This document shows positions 6,895 through 15,456 of a DNA stretch of 64,000 nt, piece after piece (position 1 is the first letter of the stretch; each line of letters begins with the position of its first letter). The stretch covers positions 62,001 to 126,000 of the forward strand of contig PVEQ01000004.1 in assembly GCA_002973575.1 (NCBI GenBank), read 5' to 3'. The translations under genes were made by a program, and so were the position numbers. The notes below the pieces were generated by a model that searched no databases, was not told the DNA's origin, and saw nothing but the letters and a program-made list of their open reading frames with translations. This DNA comes from Sediminibacterium magnilacihabitans (GTDB lineage Bacteria; Bacteroidota; Bacteroidia; Chitinophagales; Chitinophagaceae).

Positions 6895-8685
6895 ATGAAA
6901 TTACTCTTACAATACCTCAAGCCTTATAAATGGCTGGTAGCATTGGCTTTATTGCTGGCCGCCATCAACCAGACCTTCTCTCTTTTCGATCCCATGATCT
7001 TCGGTAAGCTGATAGATCAATATGGCATGCATGTTAAAATTGCAGCCGACGGCACTACGCGCACCGAAAGTCAGTATATCAACGGCATCATGTTCATGCT
7101 CCTGCTGCTGGTGGGTACTGCCATGGTAAGCCGCATCGCCAAGGCCTTCCAGGATTATGTGGTGAATGTGATCATACAGAAATTCGGAGCTCGGATCTTT
7201 ACCGATGGACTCAAGCATTCCATGCGATTGCCTTACCAGGAATTTGAAGACCAGCGCAGCGGTGAAACACTTTCCATCCTTACCAAAGTGCGAGCCGATA
7301 CTGAAAAGTTCATCGGGTACGTCATCAATGTACTGTTCAGCATTATCGTAAGCGTGATATTCGTGTCTATCTACGCTACCAGGCTCCACTGGTCCATCAT
7401 ACCCATTTACCTGGGCGGCGCACTGCTGATCGCTTTTGTGACCAACCTGCTCAGCAAGAAAATTAAGACCATCCAGAAAAAGATCGTCAAGGAAACCACT
7501 TCACTGGCGGGTTCTACAACTGAAAGTCTGCGCAATATTGAACTGGTGAAAAGCCTGGGACTTACCAACCAGGAAGTGAGCCGGTTGAATACCAACACCT
7601 ATAAGATACTCGGACTGGAACTGAAAAAAGTGAAGAGCATCCGTTCGCTCAGTTTCATACAGGGCACCATGGTGAATTTATTGCGACAGGTAATCACTTT
7701 CACCCTCATGTGGCTGATCTTCAGACAGGTGCTCACCGTTGGGCAATTGATATCATTACAGTTCTACAGCTTCTTCATCTTTGGTCCGTTGCAGGAAATT
7801 GGCAGTATCATCATGAGTTATCGTGAGGCCGAAGCCTCACTCATCAACTTCCATAACCTGATGGAAAAAGAAGCAGAACCAAAACCTGCTCATCCCCGTC
7901 ATGTAGGTGTGGTTGAAGAGTTGGAGTTCAGGGATGTGGTATTCAAACACCAGACAGCACAATACAAGGCACTCGATGGTATTTCTTTCGATGCCAAAAA
8001 GGGAGAGACCATTGCATTTGTTGGCCCTTCGGGCGCAGGGAAAAGCACGCTGGTAAAACTGTTGGTAGGATTGTACCGCCCGCAGGGAGGACATATTTTA
8101 TACAACGGCGTGAACGGCTTGGAAATAAATTTCGATGAGATGCGCAACCAGATCGGTTTCGTAACACAAGACACGCAATTGTTTGCCGGCACCATTCGCG
8201 AAAACCTGCTCTTCGTGCATCCCGAAGCCAGCGATGCCGACCTCGCAGAAGCCTTGCATAAAGCCAGCTGTGATAACCTGTTGCAAAGAGCGGAAAAAGG
8301 GATCGATACCATGATCGGAGAAGGCGGACTGAAACTCAGTGGTGGTGAGAAGCAAAGGCTTTCCATTGCCCGTGCCTTGCTGCGCCATCCACACTTACTC
8401 ATTTTCGACGAAGCCACTTCTGCACTCGACAGCATTACCGAAGAAGAGATCACCAATACCATCCGCAGCATCTCGTTGGAAAAGGAACAGATCACAGTGA
8501 TGATCGCCCACCGGCTGAGTACCATCATGCATGCGCACCGTATTTATGTATTGGAAAAAGGACAGGTAGTGGAAACAGGAAGCCACGAACAGCTTCTCGC
8601 AGAAAAAGGATTGTATTATGCTATGTGGAGGCAGCAGATCGGTGAGCGCAAGATCATGAGCAAAGAACCGGCCCTGGTCAATTAG
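6895..8685 (+). CDS. ABC exporter, fused permease and ATPase (type IV exporter fold)
   Basis: 596 residues. The N-terminal half has about six hydrophobic segments with the usual coupling-loop region (QRSGETLSILTKVRADTEKF). The C-terminal ATPase domain shows Walker A GPSGAGKST at ~377-385, Q-loop VTQDTQLF, signature LSGGEKQRLS at ~480, Walker B LLIFDEATSALDS at ~501 and the H-loop AHRLST. This half-transporter would act as a homodimer in the inner membrane. The substrate cannot be told; homologues include lipid and drug exporters. It stands alone, with no second half-transporter beside it. Confidence 0.9.
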   Translation: MKLLLQYLKPYKWLVALALLLAAINQTFSLFDPMIFGKLIDQYGMHVKIAADGTTRTESQYINGIMFMLLLLVGTAMVSRIAKAFQDYVVNVIIQKFGARIFTDGLKHSMRLPYQEFEDQRSGETLSILTKVRADTEKFIGYVINVLFSIIVSVIFVSIYATRLHWSIIPIYLGGALLIAFVTNLLSKKIKTIQKKIVKETTSLAGSTTESLRNIELVKSLGLTNQEVSRLNTNTYKILGLELKKVKSIRSLSFIQGTMVNLLRQVITFTLMWLIFRQVLTVGQLISLQFYSFFIFGPLQEIGSIIMSYREAEASLINFHNLMEKEAEPKPAHPRHVGVVEELEFRDVVFKHQTAQYKALDGISFDAKKGETIAFVGPSGAGKSTLVKLLVGLYRPQGGHILYNGVNGLEINFDEMRNQIGFVTQDTQLFAGTIRENLLFVHPEASDADLAEALHKASCDNLLQRAEKGIDTMIGEGGLKLSGGEKQRLSIARALLRHPHLLIFDEATSALDSITEEEITNTIRSISLEKEQITVMIAHRLSTIMHAHRIYVLEKGQVVETGSHEQLLAEKGLYYAMWRQQIGERKIMSKEPALVN

Positions 8686-8691
8686 TCCTGT

Positions 8692-9150
8692 TCATTCTTT
8701 TTCAAAACGGCGCTTGATATAATCGATCACGGAAGGGTCGGTTAAGCCTTCCATATCGCTCAGTTCCAGTTCAAGTGCTTTAGTGCTCAATTGAATTTCC
8801 ACCAATGATAAAAACAGCGAAAGGGCAAAACTTACCAGGCTGATGCCGAATACGATATCGGCTGCTCTGAGGTAGTTGTTATAAATAAGGAACATACAAA
8901 CGATGGCGTTCAAAAAGCTGAGCACGCCCAGCGCCTGCATATTTTTGATCAGCTTCAGCCGGTAACGGATGTTCCTGATCTGCCCGTGGATAATATGTTT
9001 TTGTTCGTGGTTCTGGTATTTATCGTGCAGGCTCCTCACCCGGTTGGACAGCGCCAGGAAACGGTTGGTGTACGCAAGCATCACAAGGCTGATCGCGGGG
9101 AACAGCAAAGCCGGTGTATTGATGGTAATATCCATACTACCAATGTACAA
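8692..9150 (-). CDS. DUF2721 domain-containing membrane protein
   Basis: 152 residues (137-147 if a later ATG such as 9135 is used). It fits DUF2721: an N-terminal hydrophobic helix (INTPALLFPAISLVMLAYTNRF), a basic cytosolic stretch (RVRSLHDKYQNHEQKHIIHGQIRNIRYRLK, shown in part), and two more membrane helices around LGVLSFLNAIVCMFL and IVFGISLVSFALSLFL. The C-terminus is acidic and helical. The function is unknown. It ends 6 nt from the convergent ABC exporter, so the two 3' ends nearly touch. Confidence 0.8.
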   Translation of the reverse strand: MYIGSMDITINTPALLFPAISLVMLAYTNRFLALSNRVRSLHDKYQNHEQKHIIHGQIRNIRYRLKLIKNMQALGVLSFLNAIVCMFLIYNNYLRAADIVFGISLVSFALSLFLSLVEIQLSTKALELELSDMEGLTDPSVIDYIKRRFEKE

Positions 9151-9161
9151 AATGAATTCTT

Positions 9162-9190
9162 AAAAAGAAACGCTGTCGTGGCAGCGCTTC
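9162..9190 (-). terminator. Intrinsic terminator after the TonB receptor gene
   Basis: On the minus strand GAAGCGCTG (9190-9182) pairs with CAGCGTTTC (9175-9167) around a 6-nt loop, with one G-T pair, and a run of five T follows. It lies between the receptor stop (9215) and the DUF2721 gene and would prevent read-through. Confidence 0.8.
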
Positions 9191-9214
9191 TTTCATTCAA
9201 CCCTATATTACCTA

Positions 9215-11704
9215 TCAGGATTTCTTTAAGTTATAACTAATGGGAAAGCTCAGCTTGAAGGAAATATTCCGCCCCATATTGTAAATACCATTGCGGCCGG
9301 TGAAATTGCCCGGATAGGGTTCAAAATATTTAAGCCTGCTCAGGTGATCCTGGTAACCTGTATTCAGCAGGTTATTGCCCAGGATATAGATGCTTACCCA
9401 GGGGTTACCATTCCTGTTAATGAGGCTTCCTCCAAAACCTGCATTCAACAAGGTATAACCTGGTGTAGCCTTCTCCGTTCCATAGGCGGTGAAGACCCTG
9501 TTTTGTGCGGCATAATATTCTGCTTGTACTTTCACAAAGCCGTGTTTGATACCAGCGTTTTTGATATCAAAATCAAAGCGCAGTTCCGAAACACCATGTA
9601 CTGGTGGAATGAAGGGCAGATAGCGGGTACTATCCGCATCTTTTGCTCCGGCACTCTTGTTTTGGGCATACACAATGGAAAGGCTGTTCTCAAAATGCAA
9701 CGCCCTTACAGGATGCAGGTCAACACTCAACTCGCCACCATACAGATGGGCCTTGCCCGATTGGTATTTGAAAGTCTGGTTACCAGCTACTATCACCGAA
9801 TCCTGTCCGCTCGCAGCCAGCAATTTCTGGTTATAAATATAATTGCTGATGCTGTTATTGAACAGGTTCAGTTGTATCACTGCGTATTTAGATGAATACA
9901 CGAATCCCAGGTCTTGCTGCAAGCTGAACTCAGGCTGGAACTTGTCGTTACCGATCTGGTAAATATTGGTTCCGGGATGCACGCCATTGGCGGAGATCTC
10001 TGCAATATTGGGCGCCCTGAAACCCCTTGCCAGATTGAACTTCATGGAGAATTTTTCAGAGAAATTATAAGTGGCTCCAATACTTCCGGAGAAGCCATTG
10101 AACGTATGGCTGTATTTATTGAACACTGCTGTGTCTGCTGCCGTAACCGGTCCGTAATACACTTTGCCAAAACCAGTTGCCGGATCGGGTTTGGTGTAAA
10201 GTGCATTGTTGTTGAATGAACGGATATCATAACGCAATCCTCCCGCAATATCCAGCTTGCCGATGCTCTTCTTCAACAAAGCAAAAGGTCCGAAATCGAA
10301 TTGTTTGTAAGAAGGAATGATGAAGTCGGTTCCTTTTTCAACATGATTTTCCTGGTACATGCTATTGATACCGATGCTGGCATTCCAGTTGTTCTTTTCT
10401 GCGAAATGATATTTCACGTCGTACGTGTAAGAATTCAATTGCAGAAACAATCCGGGGATGGTAAATAATACCGGGTGGCTGTATTCCCTGCGCACACTCC
10501 GCTGGAATCCCAGATTCAGGTCCAGCCGGTCGTTGCCAATGATGAAATTATTATTGAGGAATGCACGGTAGTGCTGCACATGCTGGTGTATTGTGTTGAT
10601 ACTATAACTGTTCAGTTGAGATGCAGGTACAATGGGTCGAACAGTATCTGCTTCCGTGATCTGTTTGGTGAAAGCCCTGGTAGCACTGTCGCGACTACCA
10701 TCGGGTATCTCCTGTAAATTATCGAACAATACCAGGTTCAGGTGAGAGTATCCCCATTTACCATGCAAACCAAGAGACGCATTCGCATCGGTTTCACTGA
10801 ATCCGGTACCATACACCCTTCCATCGTATTTGTTCTGGTAATTGGTAGCTTGTTTGTGAGAGATCTGTCCCGACCATTCAAAACCATTTTTGGCAGCGCC
10901 CAGCATAGCCGAACCACCCAGGTATTTGTTATTGGTCTGGTATTCCATGGTAACATTACCGATCATTTTTCCCTCTGGCGCTGAAGGTACAGGTATGAGG
11001 TTCACCACACCTGCCAACGCATCGGAGCCATAACTCAGGCTGGCCGGTCCTTTGATCACTTCCACTTTGTCTACTGCATAGGCATCTACTTCAATACCGT
11101 GCTCATCACCCCATTGCTGGCCTTCCTGCCGGATACCATCGTACAACGTGAGGATACGGTTATAACCCAGTCCGCGGATAAAGGGTTTGGATACATTCGG
11201 GCCGGTAGTTACGGCACGGATACCCGGCACTTTGGCAATGGCATCGATGGCATTGGTACTGAGGTTCGAAGTCAGGTAATCGTGACTCACCGTTACAATA
11301 GGAACCGGATTTCGTTTGATCTGTGTGGCTTTGGAAGTTCCGGTAACCACCACTTCACTGATCTCGGTAGCGCTTTCTTCCAACTGAAAATCCTGGTTTA
11401 CATCACCCCTGATCAACACATTTTTGGCAATGCTTTTATAACCTTCAAATTTTACTTCTACTAAAAAAGTTCCTGCGGGCAGTTTTTTAAACTCATAATG
11501 CCCGAGCGAATCTGCCGCAACACCCAGTTTTAGGTCAGGGATCAATATCGCTGCCCCGCGCAATGGCTGGTGGGTTTTGTTATCGGTTACCACCCCTTTC
11601 AGGGTTTCATCACCAAAAAAAACAGCAGGTTTTGCGGTTGCAATGATGAAGGGAAAAATATTTACACACAACAAGAGGCTGAAAAATTTCATGACCTTTT
11701 TCAT
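9215..11704 (-). CDS. TonB-dependent outer-membrane receptor with carboxypeptidase-regulatory-like domain
   Basis: 829 residues. A signal peptide (about 25 residues) precedes a CarboxypepD_reg-like beta-sandwich (LKGVVTDNKTHQPLRGAAILI to KNVLIRG). Then come the TonB-box-like EISEVVVTG, the plug domain (VPGIRAVTTGPNVSKPFIRGLGYNRIL, in part; IKGPASLSYGSDALAGVVNLI) and a 22-strand-type barrel ending in the aromatic segment NISFKLSFPISY. Such receptors import iron complexes, B12, metals or other ligands. The ligand is not evident; the small upstream gene at 11799 hints at metal or siderophore uptake but does not settle it. Confidence 0.9.
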   Translation of the reverse strand: MKKVMKFFSLLLCVNIFPFIIATAKPAVFFGDETLKGVVTDNKTHQPLRGAAILIPDLKLGVAADSLGHYEFKKLPAGTFLVEVKFEGYKSIAKNVLIRGDVNQDFQLEESATEISEVVVTGTSKATQIKRNPVPIVTVSHDYLTSNLSTNAIDAIAKVPGIRAVTTGPNVSKPFIRGLGYNRILTLYDGIRQEGQQWGDEHGIEVDAYAVDKVEVIKGPASLSYGSDALAGVVNLIPVPSAPEGKMIGNVTMEYQTNNKYLGGSAMLGAAKNGFEWSGQISHKQATNYQNKYDGRVYGTGFSETDANASLGLHGKWGYSHLNLVLFDNLQEIPDGSRDSATRAFTKQITEADTVRPIVPASQLNSYSINTIHQHVQHYRAFLNNNFIIGNDRLDLNLGFQRSVRREYSHPVLFTIPGLFLQLNSYTYDVKYHFAEKNNWNASIGINSMYQENHVEKGTDFIIPSYKQFDFGPFALLKKSIGKLDIAGGLRYDIRSFNNNALYTKPDPATGFGKVYYGPVTAADTAVFNKYSHTFNGFSGSIGATYNFSEKFSMKFNLARGFRAPNIAEISANGVHPGTNIYQIGNDKFQPEFSLQQDLGFVYSSKYAVIQLNLFNNSISNYIYNQKLLAASGQDSVIVAGNQTFKYQSGKAHLYGGELSVDLHPVRALHFENSLSIVYAQNKSAGAKDADSTRYLPFIPPVHGVSELRFDFDIKNAGIKHGFVKVQAEYYAAQNRVFTAYGTEKATPGYTLLNAGFGGSLINRNGNPWVSIYILGNNLLNTGYQDHLSRLKYFEPYPGNFTGRNGIYNMGRNISFKLSFPISYNLKKS

Positions 11705-11798
11705 ACGCGATGAGATTATAAACAGAATGATGAAAACAACCGGTTGTGCAGTAATGCAACTTTCCGGCTAAATCTTAGAATGAGGATATTATACTACT

Positions 11799-12149
11799 TT
11801 AAGCGTTCAACGCAGGAGGGCCGCGAAGAAAAGACACGTCCGGAGCGGTAGAGTAGGTAGAAACGAACTGTTGGTCCTGGTAAACAACGAACACAGGAAC
11901 AATTGCATAATTAATGGTTGCAGATTGATAAACAAAAGGCGTTTGCACCACCAATTGTTCACAGGGACAATGATAACCTGCCTTACTCAATTGGCTGGCG
12001 CCTGTGTTTTCCCTGGGAAAATTCATGGCAGTCGCGTCCTGGTGGTTGGCAACCAGGTTGTGCAGGAATTTTTTAGGGGTGATGCTGAAAGCGAAAAGCA
12101 ACAGCAACCATCCTGCCAGTAAACGATGTATGACCGATAAGGAGCGCAC
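11799..12149 (-). CDS. Small exported protein preceding a TonB receptor; function unknown
   Basis: 116 residues starting with GTG; an in-frame TAG lies two codons upstream and the next Met is at residue 42. An N-terminal hydrophobic segment (LLAGWLLLLFAFSI) looks like a signal peptide or anchor. The mature part has a YHCPCEQ motif with His and Cys residues and ends in FLRGPPALNA. Short proteins with a Cys/His motif and an RGPP-type end are often found ahead of TonB receptors (DUF2946-like in Proteobacteria). The resemblance is in pattern only. It lies 94 nt upstream of the receptor on the same strand, so joint expression is likely. Confidence 0.6.
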   Translation of the reverse strand: MRSLSVIHRLLAGWLLLLFAFSITPKKFLHNLVANHQDATAMNFPRENTGASQLSKAGYHCPCEQLVVQTPFVYQSATINYAIVPVFVVYQDQQFVSTYSTAPDVSFLRGPPALNA

Positions 12150-12170
12150 TAACTATTTGTTACATTGTTG

Positions 12171-12178
12171 CAAAAATA
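12171..12178 (-). promoter_or_regulatory. Candidate -7 box TATTTTTG for the 12149 gene and TonB receptor
   Basis: On the minus strand TATTTTTG matches TAnnTTTG, 21 nt upstream of the GTG start at 12149, which leaves a short leader. The -33 element was not clear. Confidence 0.4.
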
Positions 12179-12193
12179 AGAAATAAGGTTGAT

Positions 12194-13912
12194 TTACAAT
12201 ACTCCTTTTTGTATTTGTTCCACAGCATAGTTCGCGGCTCTTGCTGTCAGCGACATGTACAGGATGGACGGGCTTTGATTGCCTGTGCTGGTCATGCAGG
12301 CGCCATCGGTAACAAATACATTTTTACAATGATGTAGTTGATTCCATTCGTTGAGCAGCGAGGTGGCGGGGTCTTTGCCCATGCGCACCCCACCCATTTC
12401 ATGTATATCCAGACCGGGAGGCTGCCTGTTTTCGTTTACCACAATATTTTTAGCTCCCGCGGCTTCCAGCATTGCTTTTCCCTGTTCGATAAAGTCTTTC
12501 ACCATTTTATCATCATTCTCATCATAGTCTACAGATGTTACCAGCAAGGGAATACCCCATTGGTCTTTTTGATCTTTGCTCAATCTTACATGATTGCTTT
12601 CCTTGGGTATGGTTTCACCTTGCATATACATATAAGCACCCCATTTACCGGGTTCACTGATGGCATCTTTGAATGCCGCACCGAGAGGTGACGGCATGTT
12701 TTTATCGTTCAATTTTTCCCGGTATGCTCCGCTGAAAATCACATAACCTCCTACAAAGTCTGTATCTCTTTGGTACACATTCCTGAAATTGGGAATGATG
12801 CATTCCGCAGGCTTGGATACACGATAATATTTGTCTTCAAATCCATCGAATTCGCCGCTCATACCGGCTCTGTAATTATGGAAACCAATATATTTTCCCA
12901 ACAAGCCATTATCATTGCCCAAGCCATGCGGAAAACGTTGAGAAGTTGAGTTCAATAAAATGAGGTTGGTGTTTAAAGCAGAAGCATTCAGGAAGATGAC
13001 TTTTGCATAATAGATTGTTTCTTCTTTGGTATTAGCATCAATGACTTTCACGCCAATTGCCTTGCCCAGTTGTTCATCATATATAACAGAATGCACCACT
13101 GAAAAAGGACGTATCGTAAGGTTACCCGTCCTGGCTGCCCAGGGAAGCGTAGCGGCATTTGAACTGAAATACCCGCCGAAAGGACAACCGCGCATGCAAA
13201 GGTTCCTGCTCAGGCATTGGCGATTTTGTTCCTTATGAATGGCCTGTGGTTCTGTAACCTGCGCCCATCTGCCGGATACATAATGACGCTTAAATTTACT
13301 TGCCAGCACTTCTCTCAAATGCTGTTCCACACAATTCAATTCAAAGGCGGGCAGGAATTCTCCATCGGGCATGGTATCTATGCCTTCTTTGCTTCCACAA
13401 ACGCCAATGAATTGTTCTACGTGACTGTACCAGGGCGCAATATCCTGGTAGCCGATGGGCCATTCGATGCCATATCCATAACGGTGCGGCGCTGTAAAAT
13501 CCATATCGCTCCAGCGTGCGCATGCCCGCCCCCAGGTCAATGACTTGCCACCTACTTGGTAACCCCTTATCCACTCGAATGGTTTCTCTTGTACATATGG
13601 GTGGTCTGAATCTTTCACAAAGAAATGAGCAGTAGTAGCGTCATAACCCGCAGCGCGACTGATATAAGGATTGGCGTCTAACACTCTCCTGGAAAGCGTG
13701 CCCCGGTATGGAAACTCCCAAATGGGCGTGTTCGCCGTAGGATAATCTTTGATGTGCTCTACATTACGCCCGCGCTCCAGCACCAGGGTTTTCAATCCTT
13801 TTTCACACAATTCCTTAGCGGCCCATCCGCCGCTGATGCCGCTACCCACTACAATGGCATCAAAAGAAGTGGCTGCCGGATGATTCGTTGGGATATGTAA
13901 CGTATCAGGCAT
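12194..13912 (-). CDS. GMC-family FAD-dependent oxidoreductase
   Basis: 572 residues. The N-terminal Rossmann FAD motif is VVGSGISGGWAAKEL with an acidic end LVLERG. Further markers are GGKSLTWGR, a CMRGCPFGGY cysteine cluster, and the C-terminal LDIHEMGGVRMG and VTDGACMTSTGNQSPSILYMSLTARAA (in part), which contain the family's usual catalytic region near the C-terminus. Members oxidise alcohols, sugars or sterols, often with a gluconate-2-dehydrogenase subunit 3 and a cytochrome. Neither partner is adjacent here, and no Tat or Sec signal is visible. The substrate is unknown. Confidence 0.85.
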   Translation of the reverse strand: MPDTLHIPTNHPAATSFDAIVVGSGISGGWAAKELCEKGLKTLVLERGRNVEHIKDYPTANTPIWEFPYRGTLSRRVLDANPYISRAAGYDATTAHFFVKDSDHPYVQEKPFEWIRGYQVGGKSLTWGRACARWSDMDFTAPHRYGYGIEWPIGYQDIAPWYSHVEQFIGVCGSKEGIDTMPDGEFLPAFELNCVEQHLREVLASKFKRHYVSGRWAQVTEPQAIHKEQNRQCLSRNLCMRGCPFGGYFSSNAATLPWAARTGNLTIRPFSVVHSVIYDEQLGKAIGVKVIDANTKEETIYYAKVIFLNASALNTNLILLNSTSQRFPHGLGNDNGLLGKYIGFHNYRAGMSGEFDGFEDKYYRVSKPAECIIPNFRNVYQRDTDFVGGYVIFSGAYREKLNDKNMPSPLGAAFKDAISEPGKWGAYMYMQGETIPKESNHVRLSKDQKDQWGIPLLVTSVDYDENDDKMVKDFIEQGKAMLEAAGAKNIVVNENRQPPGLDIHEMGGVRMGKDPATSLLNEWNQLHHCKNVFVTDGACMTSTGNQSPSILYMSLTARAANYAVEQIQKGVL

Positions 13913-13959
13913 AGTGAATGTTTTCCTGTAGAAATATACACATTTATACGTCTTTTAGG

Positions 13960-15213
13960 TCACCACAAAACAAACAATGGTACGGCCCAAAGATTTGTTC
14001 CGAAAGGAACCACTTCTTTACCTGTATATAACACTACCCCACCAATGAAATCGTTTCCCGTAATTGCCTGGAATTCTTTTATCCCTTTAAAATCATCTAT
14101 GGTTACTGTTTCGGATCGTTTTACTTCAATAGCAAAGACAGATCCGTTGGGCTTCTCTATGATAAAATCCACTTCTTTTCCATCGCTTGTTCTGAAATGG
14201 TACAATGAAGCGTTAATATGGCTGTTGTTCAACTGCTTTAAGATTTCCGTTGCCACATAGTTTTCGAGAATATGTCCAAACAATTCGGGTTTGCTGGTGG
14301 CAAGATCGTCGATGTTCCAATCGAGCATGTGACATAAAAGCGCAGTGTCTATGATATATCCTTTAGGTGCTTTCACCAGTCGTTTGCCAATATTCCTGTG
14401 CCAGGGTCTTATATCAAAGGTCAGGAACATCATTTGCAGTATATGCCTGTATGTTTTAGTAGTGGGGGAGGTCAGTCCGATTTCCCTGGCTATATCAGAA
14501 TCATTCAGGAGGCCTCCTGCCCTGGCAGCCAGTATGCGCAATAATTGAGGCAGCAAATAACTTTTCTCCAGTTCTGCAATCTGCTTTACATCCCGTTGAA
14601 TTAAAGTAGCAATGTAATTCTCATACCAACTGTTACGATCTTTGTCATGAGCGATGGCTATTTCCGGGAATGTAGCCAGTTTCATCGCGTCTATCAGGGA
14701 TATTTCACGATTTGTTATTCCGAAAAAATCCATTTCTAATAACCTGTTCAGTCCTTTCCCATCGCCTTTACTCGCCTCAGCAGCAGTAAACGGGTACAGG
14801 GTGAGCACCTGCATACGACCCACCAATGGGTCAGATAGCTTGGGTAAAGCCAGGATATTGGCCGATCCGGTAAGTAGGTAATTGCCAACAGCGCCTTTGT
14901 TAAATAACCTGTCCTCATCAACAATTACTTTCAATGCCCGGAAGACTTCGGGAACCAGTTGCACTTCATCAATAATGAGCGGTTTGGGATACCCGGTTAA
15001 AAAAGCTTCTGGTGCTGCTGAAGCTGCAGCCATAACTGTGGGTCTATCGAAAGTTACATAGGATGCCGGCAGATGGTTTCTTCCGATGTTTTGCGCTACA
15101 TCATTTACAAGTGTGCTCTTACCTGTTTGCCGGGCGCCGTTTAAAAATACGACCGGACTGGTTTTTAATGCGGCTAGTAGCCTGGATTCAATATGACGAG
15201 GTAAAAACATCAT
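13960..15213 (-). CDS. AAA ATPase with C-terminal DUF4143 (nuclease-like) domain
   Basis: 417 residues. The AAA part has Walker A GARQTGKS at 26-33 and Walker B PLIIDEVQ; the arginine-rich middle (LLTGSANILALPKL) is typical. The C-terminal DUF4143 domain includes YFRTSDGKEVDFIIEKPNGSVFAIEVK-like features (HFRTSDGKEVDFI, VFAIEVKRS), i.e. a D...ExK signature resembling PD-(D/E)XK nucleases. Proteins of this family are common, mobile and of unknown role. The start codon lies in the edge of a 19-bp perfect inverted repeat, which suggests autoregulation. The flanking intergenic DNA is strongly AT-rich. Confidence 0.85.
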   Translation of the reverse strand: MMFLPRHIESRLLAALKTSPVVFLNGARQTGKSTLVNDVAQNIGRNHLPASYVTFDRPTVMAAASAAPEAFLTGYPKPLIIDEVQLVPEVFRALKVIVDEDRLFNKGAVGNYLLTGSANILALPKLSDPLVGRMQVLTLYPFTAAEASKGDGKGLNRLLEMDFFGITNREISLIDAMKLATFPEIAIAHDKDRNSWYENYIATLIQRDVKQIAELEKSYLLPQLLRILAARAGGLLNDSDIAREIGLTSPTTKTYRHILQMMFLTFDIRPWHRNIGKRLVKAPKGYIIDTALLCHMLDWNIDDLATSKPELFGHILENYVATEILKQLNNSHINASLYHFRTSDGKEVDFIIEKPNGSVFAIEVKRSETVTIDDFKGIKEFQAITGNDFIGGVVLYTGKEVVPFGTNLWAVPLFVLW

Positions 15214-15276
15214 TTATTGCAAATTTAAAACAATATTTTAAATATTATAAAAAATAATTTTAAATTTGCAATAAAT
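15212..15276. repeat. Perfect 19-bp inverted repeat upstream of the AAA/DUF4143 gene
   Basis: Arms 15212-15230 and 15258-15276 are exact reverse complements (core GCAAATTTAAAA against TTTTAAATTTGC) separated by 27 nt of A/T-rich DNA that itself contains AATATT...AATATT. The left arm begins within the start codon of the gene, so the whole structure covers its likely promoter. It may be an operator. The rest of this gap, to 15456, shows no gene. Confidence 0.85.
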
Positions 15277-15456
15277 ATAGTGCTTTTGTTTAAAATTTTT
15301 AGCACATCTGATCTATAAGTGTTCTTTTTGTTGTCATAGAACGTAATCTGACAGCTTTGACCGGGATTTTTCAACTGTTGGGCGGAATCCACCAACTGTT
15401 TAACGCCATTTACCAGTTGTAAGTAAGCAACTTCTACTTATGTACAGAAACTCGTA

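Noticed and set aside
7899-8528. 209-residue frame antisense to the ABC exporter ATPase domain
   Set aside because: The plus strand encodes all ABC motifs here. The antisense product is Ser/Cys-rich low-complexity text.
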